Shown piece after piece: positions 54,384 through 63,990 of a DNA stretch of 64,000 bases. A program made the translations under genes and the position numbers. The notes beneath the pieces were generated by a model, which was not told where the DNA came from, ran no database searches, and saw nothing but the letters and a program-made list of their open reading frames with translations. The stretch lies in assembly GCF_029633865.1 (NCBI RefSeq), contig NC_079230.1, positions 26,649,068-26,713,067 on the forward strand, written 5' to 3'. This stretch comes from Lampris incognitus (Eukaryota > Chordata > Actinopteri > Lampriformes > Lampridae). Each line of letters opens with the position of its first letter. Position 1 is the first letter of the stretch.

Positions 54384-54714
54384 TATGTATCCCCATAACC
54401 ACTACACAACGACGATTCTAGGAAAACATTAGCCTGTAGCAGTTAGCATTGGCGGAAAATTAAAAAAGTAAAAGACGCCTATTTTAGATTTGAGGCCTCT
54501 GAAGATTCAAAAAGACCTACGCCTATTTTCCTTTGCTTTGACGTCATAGAACGTATAATGACATTTAACCATAACGTTTAAATTAACGTGATAACTGGGG
54601 CAATCTGTGAGTAATTGTTTATTTTTTTAGCTAATGGGGTCGAATAATATCTTAATTTGAATCCTATCCAGTTCATTTTAAGTCTCCAGATGCGGTGGAA
54701 GCAAATAACGACCG

Positions 54715-55595
54715 GGATTACCCAAAAAACGACCATGAGCCGTCGAAATGACGGCCGGTTTTTAAACTCTATATTCTGTCAAGATAAATACCCAATTGAG
54801 ATATTAATGCGTTGCATGTGTGAGTATGTCTGTTAGGAAACGACTGACAGGAAAATTCACATTTTAACAACTGTAATACTATTTTTAAACTATTTAATCT
54901 TCAGAGAGATGTGGTTGAACTTGAACAGCAAAATTGAAAAAGTGAAAATATCACCAGAAAAACAAAACAGGAACCCCATATCGCTAATCTAACAAACGCA
55001 ACAAGGCCTATAAAACATGAAATGTAAAACAAGAACTGAATTGAAACGGTCCCAAACGACCGGGACTTAAAAACTACTAGAACGTCAAGATCACGGTTGT
55101 CAAGATAAATACCCAACGAAGATATTAATGCATTGCATATGTTAGTAGGTCTGTTAAGAAACCACTGACAGCAAAATTAACATTTTAACAACTTTAATAC
55201 TATTTTTCAAGCAATTTAAAATCGCTGCTGTCAAACGCCTGTATAATCAAAAATCCAGTTCAGACTATTTGTCTGCACTGGAGGACGCCAGTGTGTTTCT
55301 AGGACAGCGCAACGAACTTCACGAAGGAAATGACGTGACCAACACACGTCATAAATAGTGACATGACGCGCACGATCACGTGCAAATTACCAGCGGTCTT
55401 TTTGACGGCTCATGATCGTTTATAGAACTTACCATAACTTTTTTATTTCTTTTTTTGCAATTGATCTAAAACTCATTTTGATGCAAATATATGCAACTTT
55501 ACGACCAGGTCTGTATTTTGGTTTTTTTCCTCACAAAGTTATGAAACTTTGAAAATCCAAAACCGTCGAAATGACGGCTTTGGTCGTTAAATCCT
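54715..55595. repeat. Inverted-repeat element cluster with CCGTC...GACGG hairpins
   Basis: Left arm 'aaacgaccatgagccgtc' (54727-54744) is matched by the complement of 'gacggctcatgatcgttt' (55404-55421). Inside, a block of about 125 bp beginning 'tgtcaagataaatacccaa' occurs twice in direct orientation (54778 and 55097). The hairpin ccgtcgaaatgacgg occurs at 54741 and 55563. A non-autonomous DNA transposon is the likely explanation; the superfamily is unknown (piggyBac-like is a guess). Confidence 0.5.
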
Positions 55596-56099
55596 CTCTA
55601 CTGAACTTTGCTGACGCTCCCTAAACGCAGGGAGCGCCCGGCACTCTCCATTAAATCAAATTAAAACGTGGGGCTGCAAAAGCAGGACTGGCCTGTTGCT
55701 CCCCTTTTAAAGCCGAACATGTAATTATCCTCACTCTGCCCTGCAACGTGCGGCAGCTATTAGCCTTCCAAATCCGATTGTCGAATATAAAAACCAAATT
55801 CACCGCTGTTGCTGTATAGGTCTAATTACCATGTCCTCGTGAAACACTTGCAAACAGCCATAGGCTATATTGCGCAACCCCTGTTAATCATCTCGATGGC
55901 TGACTGATTTTTTTCTCTCTCTCTCTCTCTGTTTTGTCTTTTTGTTGTGCGTGTTTGTACAGATTTTATACATGCATCGACTCGAAAGGAGGAGGTCGCA
56001 TCCAAGAATGTAACCCATCCACACGTGGCCCTGTTCCCAACACATAGCAACCATCTTCCTCAGAAGGGAGCGCGGCAGACCGAGAGCGCGCAAACGCAC

Positions 56100-56126
56100 G
56101 CACGCACGCGCATACACACACACGCG

Positions 56127-56182
<56 letters not shown>
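56100..56182. repeat. (CG/CA)n microsatellite upstream of cckar
   Basis: CGCA, CGCG then an uninterrupted CA run ending about 37 bp before a TATAAA motif. Confidence 0.95.
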
Positions 56183-56183
<1 letters not shown>

Positions 56184-56218
56184 CATGTCTTCCAACGGCT
56201 CTCCCTCCATTTCCACCT

Positions 56219-56224
56219 TATAAA
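56219..56224 (+). promoter_or_regulatory. Possible TATA box of cckar
   Basis: TATAAA, 264 bp upstream of the cckar start codon. If used, the 5' UTR would be about 235 nt. A single motif match only. Confidence 0.25.
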
Positions 56225-56487
56225 CCACGCTGTTCCCGCCAGAGGACCCGAGAGGAAAGGTCCAGTTTTGCGAGTCGCTTTTTGGGGAGACTGGACGTCA
56301 TTATGAACCCGTCCAACGCCGTTCCACGATTCCTCTGTCTGGGGGAACACTAATTCCGTTTCACTTTCAACGCCCTATTTCTTTTATTTTTTTCCTCCAT
56401 TTCTTTCTTTTCTTTTTTTCTTCTTTTTTTCTAAGGGACGTCTTGATTCCTGCACATGAGGCTTCGCGGCGCTCGCACGACGAAGCC

Positions 56488-56614
56488 ATGGAGACGGTCA
56501 CACTGCAAGACGTGCTCATGAATTCGACAGATCTCGACAAGATTTTGTGCAACTTCGGGATCAAGAATGTCTCCGAGTGCAAACCTAGACAAGAGGCTGC
56601 AGCCGAGCCAAAAG
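56488..56614 (+). CDS. cckar: Cholecystokinin receptor type A, exon 1 (residues 1-42)
   Basis: N-terminal extracellular part of a Gq-coupled peptide GPCR for cholecystokinin. The ATG is in a good context (gccATGG). The exon encodes METVTLQDVLMNSTDLDKIL and then a Cys-rich stretch. It has two N-glycosylation motifs (NST at 12, NVS at 27) and two cysteines (C21, C33), spaced like the disulphide pair in the mammalian receptor's N-terminal tail. It ends AAA G|GTACAG in phase 1, the phase expected for the conserved first intron. Sequence identity to mammals is low here, as is usual for GPCR N-termini, so the call rests on exon 2 and synteny. A pyrimidine-rich tract ending ctaag lies 54 bp upstream of the ATG, so an extra 5' UTR intron is possible. 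Confidence 0.85.
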
Positions 56615-57576
56615 GTACAGACAGGCGTTTGCTCTCTGCGCAGTCCGAGCTGGCCAAACTCTGAAGCGGGGGGGGGGGGGGGGATTGCACAACTATAGTT
56701 TTAGTGTCTTTATTCCGATAGTAAAAATACGGGTGGACAAAAGGGCAAGGGGTTCACAACATCCCACTTTAGCTCTGTGGGGGTGAGAGGGGTTTATTTT
56801 TTGGAGGGAACAGCTGTTCCAATTCAATGCAGCTCGAAATACAAAAAAAAAAACTTGTATAAATCCAAATCCAATAAATATTGCAAACTGTGATATAAAA
56901 AAGACCCGCAATAGGTTGATCCTAAATGTCTTATCCCATAACACCCCCCCCCCAAAAAAAAAAGTGTTTTACGCATAAATAGCGAGCCGTGCACCATATC
57001 GGTGCCAATGCGCAAAACGCGCGCGCTCTTCTCAGGTCTTCATCACCATGTACTGCGATGTTTTACGAATAAATTAGCATAGACGTTCAAATCGTACCAG
57101 CAGAGTTATCATATACACTCATTAGTGCTCAAAGCTGTCTATGGAAGTGTCTTGCTGACGGACAAGCGTGTAGAAGTGTGTCAGTGTGTGTGCGTAATGT
57201 GGTTGTGGGGTTGTTTTATTGTGGGACTGGGTTTGTAGGGCAAGGCTGACTAGATGAGTGGGGACTTGCTCTTCATACTGTCTTAAAACCAAATGTCCTC
57301 ATCGCTTAAACTGGGATTCTGTTGAAAAGCTGAACACACCAAATATTTTGTTTTTCCATGATCACTTGTTGGTGAAAGTCAGCAGCTCTTTAAAGAGCGG
57401 GTGATTGGAATATCGTGGCGTTTCAACTGCGGCAGAGAGACATGTCTTGTCATAATGACCCCACGTTTATTCCTGGTGTGATTGTGACCATCCCTGCCAT
57501 CTGTCTGTGAGATCACACCACTGTCTCTTTCCACCTAACGTGTACATTTGCCGTTCATTTTTTTGGCATTCCCCAG

Positions 57577-57828
57577 ACATCGACCAGTCAGTGCGGATAT
57601 TCCTCTACAGCCTCATCTTCCTCCTCAGCTTGCTGGGCAACAGCCTCATCATCGTCGTCCTGGTGAGGAACCGGCGCATGAGGACCGTCACCAACCTGTT
57701 CCTGCTGTCTCTGGCCGTCAGCGACCTGATGGTCTCTCTGGTCTGCATCCCCTTCACCCTCATCCCAAACCTCATGAGGGACTTCATCTTCGGCACCTGC
57801 ATGTGCAAGCTGGTCATGTACTTCATGG
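57577..57828 (+). CDS. cckar: Cholecystokinin receptor type A, exon 2 (residues 43-126; TM1, TM2, start of TM3)
   Basis: Acceptor ttccccag; donor ATG G|GTAAGT; 252 nt, phase 1 at both ends, fitting exon 1. TM1 contains LIFLLSLLGNSLIIVVLV with the conserved Asn of GNS. Intracellular loop 1 is RNRRMRTVTN. TM2 is NLFLLSLAVSDLMVSLVCIP with the conserved Asp of LAVSD. Then FTLIPNLMRDFIFGTCMCKL, including the extracellular-loop Cys that pairs with loop 2, and the beginning of TM3 (VMYFMG). This combination is diagnostic of the CCK receptor family; type A rather than B is favoured by the divergent tbc1d19 next door. Exons 3 onward (rest of TM3 to C-terminus) are not in the remaining 6.2 kb, so intron 2 is longer than that. 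Confidence 0.95.
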
Positions 57829-58192
57829 GTAAGTGGCGAGGACTGTACTGTTTTATCTCGGGACCACTGCGGATTTCTTCCCTTTTCGAGTCGACCCACC
57901 GACCCAAAATCCGCCATGCTGCGATCAAGGGTGTTGTCTGCAGAAGTGGCTCCGAACGGAGTTCGGACGCCTGACGGAACAACCGCGAGCACATCCGATG
58001 CTTCCAGCCACAGCATCATTTAACCCATTTAAAAAACAACAACACTGTGTTATTCCCCCCCCCACACCCGTGACAGATGGTTGGGCAACAAAATAAATAA
58101 ATAAATAAAGACATCATTCATTACAATATCTGCAGATTATAGGAAGTTATCTACGAAACTGAAGACCAGTCTTCTCACACATGTGCCATGGA

Positions 58193-58239
58193 GACCCCAA
58201 AATGGTGTACGTACCAGGTACGTACACCATTTTGGGGTC
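58193..58239. repeat. Perfect 47-nt palindrome in cckar intron 2
   Basis: 23-nt arms (58193-58215 and 58217-58239), exact complements around a single A at 58216. The arm begins gaccccaaaatggtg and ends tacgtacc. Confidence 0.95.
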
Positions 58240-58244
58240 ACACT

Positions 58245-58555
58245 AAAAGTGTCCTTAAATGAACTTAAACTAAAAAATATTACTCTTCGGGACCAAGCTG
58301 GCCCACTTTTTAGTTCATGGTAGTATACTTGTCAGTGTACTTGAAGCTAACTAGGAGTATACTTGTGTGCTGATGGGGCTGAAGTGTGCACGTTTAGTTG
58401 GCGCTACACGAATACTAAAAGTGTACATAAAACAAGTGTACAGTAGGTCTAAAAGTACACGTAACGTTTAAGCATACTGTTTTCAGGTTTACCTGTTGCA
58501 AGAACAACAAGGGTAAAATAAAGGTGTGCTTGCTTTTTGTTAGTTTAAAATGAGG
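58245..58555. repeat. Sequence rich in AGTATACTT / AAGTGTAC motifs
   Basis: Repeated short motifs ('tagtatacttgtcagtgtac', 'gagtatacttgtg', 'aaaagtgtacataaaac', 'acaagtgtacag', 'aaaagtacacg') suggest a dispersed AT-rich repeat. Class unknown. It lies between the palindrome and the minisatellite. Confidence 0.45.
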
Positions 58556-58556
58556 C

Positions 58557-60460
58557 ATACTATAACCCCTAACTAACCACTACTATACCCTATACTAACT
58601 ATACTATATATAATATAACCTATACTACTATAACCCTATACTAACTAACCACTATTATACCCTATACTAACTATACTATATATACTATAACCTATACTAC
58701 CATAGCCCTATACTAACTAACCACTACTATACCCTATACTAACTATACTATATATAATATAACCCTATACTAACTAGCCATTACTATACCCTATACTAAC
58801 TATACTATAACCTATACTACTATAACCCTATACTAACTAACCACTACTATACCCTATAGTAATTATACTATATATACTATAACCTATACTACTATAACCC
58901 TATACTAACTAACCACTATTATAGCCCTATACTAACTAACCACTACTATACCCTATACTAACTATACTAACTATACTATAACCTATACTACTATAACCCT
59001 ATACTAACTAACCACTACTATACCCTATAGTAATTATACTATATATACTATAACCTATACTACTATAACCCTATACTAACTAACCACTATTATAGCCCTA
59101 TACTAACTAACCACTACTATACCCTATACTAACTATACTAACTATACTATAACCTATACTACTATAACCCTATATTAACTAACCACTACTATACCCTATA
59201 CTAACTATACTATAACCTATACTACTATAACCCTATACTAACTAACCACTACTATACCCTATACTAACTATACTATAACCTATACTACTATAACCCTATA
59301 CTAACTAACCACTACTATACCCTATACTAACTATACTAACTATACTATAACCTATACTACTATAACCCTATACTAACTAACCACTATTATACCCTATACT
59401 AACTATACTATATATACTATAACCTATACTACCATAGCCCTATACTAACTAACCACTACTATACCCTATACTAACTATACTATATATAATATAACCCTAT
59501 ACTAACTAGCCATTACTATACCCTATACTAACTATACTATAACCTATACTACTATAACCCTATACTAACTAACCACTACTATACCCTATAGTAATTATAC
59601 TATATATACTATAACCTATACTACTATAACCCTATACTAACTAACCACTATTATAGCCCTATACTAACTAACCACTACTATACCCTATACTAACTATACT
59701 AACTATACTATAACCTATACTACTATAACCCTATACTAACTAACCACTACTATACCCTATAGTAATTATACTATATATACTATAACCTATACTACTATAA
59801 CCCTATACTAACTAACCACTATTATAGCCCTATACTAACTAACCACTACTATACCCTATACTAACTATACTAACTATACTATAACCTATACTACTATAAC
59901 CCTATACTAACTAACCACTACTATACCCTATACTAACTATACTATAACCTATACTACTATAACCCTATACTAACTAACCACTACTATACCCTATACTAAC
60001 TATACTATAACCTATACTACTATAACCCTATACTAACTAACCACTACTATACCCTATACTAACTATACTAACTATACTATAACCTATACTACTATAACCC
60101 TATACTAACTAACCACTACTATACCCTATACTAACTATACTATATATTGTAACGTGCATGGATAAGTAGACACGCTGGCCGCTAGCTGGCGGGTCTGACC
60201 CTTTAGTCTAGCGGTTAGCGATGTCTCCTGCGGTGCGGGCGATACAGGTTCGCTTCCCGGCCGCGGCAGTTCCTGTGGTTGCGTTGTCCCCCGAATTCGC
60301 TACAATATAATATAACCCTATACTAACTAGCCACTACTATACCCTATACTAACTATACTATAACATATACTACTATAACCCTATACTAACTAACCACTAC
60401 TATACCCTATAGTAACTATACTATATATATTATAACCTATACTACTATAACCCTGCACTT
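58557..60460. repeat. G-poor minisatellite array with 732-bp higher-order period
   Basis: Tandem variants of a unit of about 60 bp built of CCCTATACTAACTAACCAC, TACTATACCCTATACTAACT and ACTATAACCTATACTACTAT blocks. Almost no G occurs on the plus strand. Rare variants recur at a fixed distance: 'accatagccc' at about 58700 and 59432, and 'ctagccattactat' at about 58776 and 59508, both 732 bp apart, so a block of about 12 units has duplicated as one. A 157-bp element is inserted at 60148-60304; a fading piece of the array continues to 60460. Confidence 0.95.
60148..60304 (+). mobile_element. 157-bp TG...CA element inserted in the minisatellite (type C, copy 2)
   Basis: Same length and ends as the copy at 18377-18533: TGTAACGTGC... 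to ...ATTCGCTACA. A box TAGTCTAGCGG matches the consensus exactly; B-box-like GGTTCGCTTCC. ATAT lies on both sides (60144-60147 and 60305-60308). Removing the element and one ATAT restores a junction that occurs elsewhere in the array (at about 58746-58767), so the target duplication is 4 bp. Confidence 0.8.
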
Positions 60461-60667
60461 CTCCAAAGGAGTTGAATCAAGTGCAACTGGACTTGATCCT
60501 TTGGATAACCATGACCTGGATGAATGAGAACGTTCACAGACATAACCCTGCACTAACTAACAACAACTATAACCTATACTAACTATACTATATATATGCT
60601 TAAGTAAAATCTCAAATTACACGTCAAACTCATATCAGCTAACAGATTTAACTTTTCATGTTTCAAA

Positions 60668-60736
60668 ACATCCATCCATCTATTATCCGAACCACTTATC
60701 CTGCTCTCGGGGTCGCGGGGATGCTGGAGCCTATCC
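60668..60736 (-). mobile_element. SINE A2 fragment, cut by the gypsy insertion
   Basis: '(ATCC)n..tattatccgaaccacttat' to 'ggatgctggagcctatcc', ending exactly where the gypsy LTR starts. Confidence 0.8.
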
Positions 60737-60921
60737 TGTGATGTGTAGTAAATAGGCTTAGCCTGTGGTGGCGCTGCTGCTGTAACCCACCTGTTGAATG
60801 ACATGTAACACCATAGAAGAAGACATTCAGTTAAAAAGACGGTCAAGCTGAATCGACGCGCTATCCGTGTGAGTTGTTGTGTCGCGTCATTGTTAATCTA
60901 AATAACAATACATATATGACA
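60737..60921 (+). repeat. 5' LTR of the gypsy element
   Basis: 185 bp, begins TGTGATGTGTAGTAAATAGG and ends ACATATATGACA, directly followed by the TGGTGTCAGAAG primer binding site. The 3' LTR cannot be compared. Confidence 0.8.
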
Positions 60922-61148
60922 TGGTGTCAGAAGTAAAGTGTGGAGCGACTAAAGCCACCGAACAGCTTGTGCCTGGAAGGGAACCTGGCGCAAGATTGGC
61001 TTTCGTGGATTCAGAGGTTTGAGCCGTACCTCGTTGCTCGCGGCATCTCCGAAAAGTCAGAAAAGGTGAAGTGCGCAACTTTTCGCCATGTGGCTGGAGA
61101 GGAAGCGATCAAGGTATTTAACGCCATGGACTCTGATGATGGCGGTGT

Positions 61149-61452
61149 GGTGTCGCCGTGTGGTGCAGTACACCTCGTATCGAATCCCGCACCGGGCAAG
61201 AAAATAACCGCTTACTTTGGCGGCAGCGGTGGGATCCGGAAGTGCGCAGATCCTCAGAAGTCTCTTCGGAGCGCGGGAATAACAAAGCGCGAGGGCGCGC
61301 TTCCGGGGAGGGTGACGACTAAACTACTAATAAGACACGTTAGTCCCTAGCTAACGGGTCTGACCCTTTAGCCGAACGGTTAGTGATGTCGCCTTGTGGT
61401 GCAGTACACTCCGTATCGAATCCCGCACCGGGCAAGAAAATAACCGCTTACA
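61149..61452 (+). mobile_element. Small TRIM-like LTR element (type D) nested in the gypsy gag
   Basis: Parts in order: a 5'-truncated LTR (61149-61216, ending AATAACCGCTTAC-T); a primer binding site TGGCGGCAGCGGTGGGATCC at 61218-61237, matching in 17 of its first 18 bases the complement of a tRNA-Leu 3' end as I recall it; an internal region of about 100 bp with no coding capacity; a purine tract ggggaggg at 61305-61312; and a 135-bp 3' LTR (61318-61452). The LTR holds A-box (TAGCCGAACGG) and B-box-like (GTATCGAATCC) motifs. This is the architecture of terminal-repeat retrotransposons in miniature. Confidence 0.75.
61218..61237 (+). other. Primer binding site, tRNA-Leu type
   Basis: TGGCGGCAGCGGTGGGATCC directly after the left LTR. 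It starts with TGG (complement of CCA) and complements the acceptor stem and T-arm end of a Leu tRNA, with one mismatch in 18 by my memory of the tRNA. Confidence 0.65.
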
Positions 61453-61839
61453 ATAACATACCTGAGACACGTGCTTTTCCAAAGGGTCCAAGGAAGGAGT
61501 GAGTCAATCGATGCATACCTGACTGACTTGAAAAATAAAGCAAAGGACTGCGAGTTTGGGCAGCTCACAGACTCGCTGATAAGGGACGGCATCGTGTGTG
61601 GCGTAACAAAACAAATGATCAGGCGAGAGCTAGACTGCTCAGAGAGCCCGACTTGTCATTGGCAAAAGCTGTTGATATCTGCAGAGCTAACGAAGCTACA
61701 CAAAGCCACCTGAGAGCTTTGCATGAAGAAACTGAAGTGGCAGTTAGCAAGCTAAGTAAAACGAAGCTAACAAAAGCCTAAAGAGAGCAGTGTCAGTGAT
61801 AATAAATATGACTGCAGTAAATGTGTATACAAACAATGA

Positions 61840-61925
61840 GGCTCGCAAATGTCCTGCCTATGGTCAAACATGCAAAGTGTACAAAAGAAAAAAAAAACAC
61901 TATGGTCGCATGTGCAAAGCAAAGA
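61840..61925 (+). pseudogene. gypsy zinc-knuckle remnant with a lost cysteine
   Basis: Reads CPAYGQTCKVYKRKKKHYGR then MCKAK. The CCHC knuckle C-x2-C-x-H-x4-C would need Cys where Tyr stands in KVYK, and the spacing is extended by a run of Lys (an A8 stretch at 61889). Confidence 0.6.
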
Positions 61926-62105
61926 AACTGACAGAAGGCTATCGAAAAATGGAGAGACATGTAAATGAAATTGAAGAACAAGAGAGTGAAATGTTTCTTG
62001 GAGCTCTTGAGTCAAGGAAAAGTGGAAAGAAAAGACGAAAAATTAGAAAAGACAAAAGACAAGAAACTAACATAGAAACAAAACAGAAAAAAATGGACTG
62101 AAGTA

Positions 62106-63156
62106 CTCAAAGTAAATAGCCAAAAGCTCACATACAGGTTGGATACCGGTGCAGATTGCAATTTTTTTGCCTCTCACAACCAATCAACAAGCGGCTGAAA
62201 AGGATGCACAACTAATTGAGTCCAGCATCAAGTTGGTTGCATATTCCCGCCACAAGGTAATGCCATTGGGCAAGGCAAAGCTAAAATGTGAGTACAAAAC
62301 TGAAGTGCATGAGTTGGAGTTCCAGATAATAAAACCCAACTTCCAAGCTATTCTAGGTGGTGATTCCTGCGCTCAGATGGGACTGATAAAAAGGCTCTAC
62401 AAGGTGGAAAAGGAAGTGGAAACAGACATCCTAAAGGATTACAGTGATGTGTTCACAAGGTTTGGGTGTGTGCCTGGACAGTATCACATTCAGATAGAGC
62501 CGGCAGTAACTCCAGTTATCCACCCGCCCAGAAAAGTACCTTTAGCACTGAAGGACAAAATCAAAAGTGAACTAGATAGAATGGAGAACCTCGGTGTGGT
62601 TGAAAAACAAACAGAACCCACTGACTGGGTTAACAGCATGGTTACTGTCAACAAGCCAAATAAAAAACTAAAGCTCTGCATAGACCCCCAAGACCTCAAC
62701 AAAGCCATAAAGAGGGAACACTATCCCCTGAGGACAGTAGAGGAGGTTGTAGCCGAGATGCCAGATGCAAAAGTCTTTTCTATATTAGACACAAACCATG
62801 GATTCTGGCAAATACAACTAGACGAGGATAGTTCTAAATTGTGTACCTTCGGTCGGTACCGATTCAAACGGCTTCCTTTTGGTGTCTCGTCAGCTCTGGA
62901 GATTTTCCATAAATGCATAGTGCAGAGACTGGAGGACCTAGAAGGTGTTGTGAACGTCATTGACGACATCCTAGTGTGGGGTGCTGACAAGGAACAACAT
63001 GACAAAAGGCTGAGACAGCATCTGGACAGAATAAGGAGCATAAATCTCAAGCTCAACAAAGAACTCAGCTGCTCAGAAGGACTTGTTTTCAAAAACTCCA
63101 GACTCGTCCCTGAAAAACTGAGAGAAAAAACTTCAAAAAAATCCATGAAGCCCATT
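62106..63156 (+). pseudogene. gypsy protease and reverse transcriptase remnant
   Basis: Protease active-site motif RLDTGAD at about 62136-62156, then a frameshift in a T7 run (62162). RT is otherwise one open frame to 63156. It includes VPGQYHIQIEPAVTPVIHPP, LKLCIDPQDLNKAIKREHYP, FSILDTNHGFWQIQLDEDSS (first catalytic Asp), RLPFGVSSALEIF, and VNVIDDILVWGADKEQHDKR (the DD pair). The frame ends soon after KNSRLVPEKLREK. Connection, RNase H and the start of integrase are missing, so a deletion lies near 63110-63120. Confidence 0.9.
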
Positions 63157-63990
63157 TAGGGATTGTCATATGCAAAGAGAGTGGAAGAGATGTATTATTT
63201 TGGCCTGGGATGTCCAAACAAATTGAAGACATTGTGATGAAGTGTAGCGTCTGTAACACTTTCAAAAAGAGCAGTGTGAAAGAACCACTGCTGTGCCATG
63301 ACATTCCAGATCGATCATGGGCAAAACTGGATGTGGATCTTTTCCATTTTGATCAAGGTGATTATCTACTCAGTTTAAATTACTACTCAAAGTATCCGGA
63401 AATTGCCAAGCTGCCCCAGACAACAAGCAGACATTTAATTGTAGCTCTGAAATCCGTGTTTGCAAGACAGGGAATCCCAGATGAGGTTATGTCGGACAAT
63501 GGACTGCAGTTTGCGAGTGAGGAGTTTAAACAGTTCGCAGCAGAGTGGTAGTTTAAACACACTACATCAAGCCTAGGATTCCCACAATCCAACGGTCAAA
63601 CTGAACGAGCGATCCAGACCATAAAAGACCTGCTCCAGAAAGCACGAGAGAGCCGAGGAGACCCATATCTAGCTCTCCTTGAGTACGGAAATGCACCTTT
63701 TGATGGAGTGAGACTGTCTCCTGCCCAACTGCTAACGGGTCGACGACTGAAGACAAAACTACCAGTAACTATGCAGCTGTTGAAGCCTCAGCTGTACAAG
63801 GAAGTGCACGGACAAATGAGGAAAAGACGGTTCAAACACAAACACTGCTTTGACTGAGGGGCGAGAGGCCTGCCTGCCCTGCAGGAGGGTGAGACTGTGA
63901 GATTCAGAGTGGGCAATACATGGCAGCCAGCTGTTGTGAAACATCGCCATGTTCAGCCAAGGTCTTTTGTGATCCAAACACCTGAAGGCA
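63135..63990 (+). pseudogene. gypsy integrase remnant
   Basis: The HHCC zinc region is partly kept (IHEAHLGIV ... VMKCSVCN). The DDE core is recognisable: first Asp in LDVDLFHFDQGDYLLSLNYY, second in MSDNGLQFASEEF, Glu in QSNGQTERAIQTIK. In-frame stops at about 63549 and 63856, and loss of the upstream region, make it a pseudogene. Confidence 0.88.

Larger units (their letters stand above)
60940..61785 (+). pseudogene. gypsy gag remnant
   Basis: The N-terminal part (60940-61140) reads MERLKPPNSLCLEGNLAQDW and RFEPYLVARGISEKSEKVKC, a typical gag of this group. It is broken by the small LTR element (61149-61452), with loss of some gag codons, then resumes with VQGRSESIDAYLTDLKNKAK and LTDSLIRDGIVCGVT (61485-61610). 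A frameshift near 61630 moves the continuation (LREPDLSLAKAVDICRANEA) to another frame. No function expected. Confidence 0.85.

Noticed and set aside
57588-58019. 143-codon minus-strand frame
   Set aside because: Shadow of cckar exon 2 on the opposite strand.
58557-60460. Interstitial telomere
   Set aside because: CCCTA occurs often, but the unit is about 60 bp and not (CCCTAA)n.
58557-60460. CRISPR array
   Set aside because: No unique spacers; eukaryotic minisatellite with variant units throughout.
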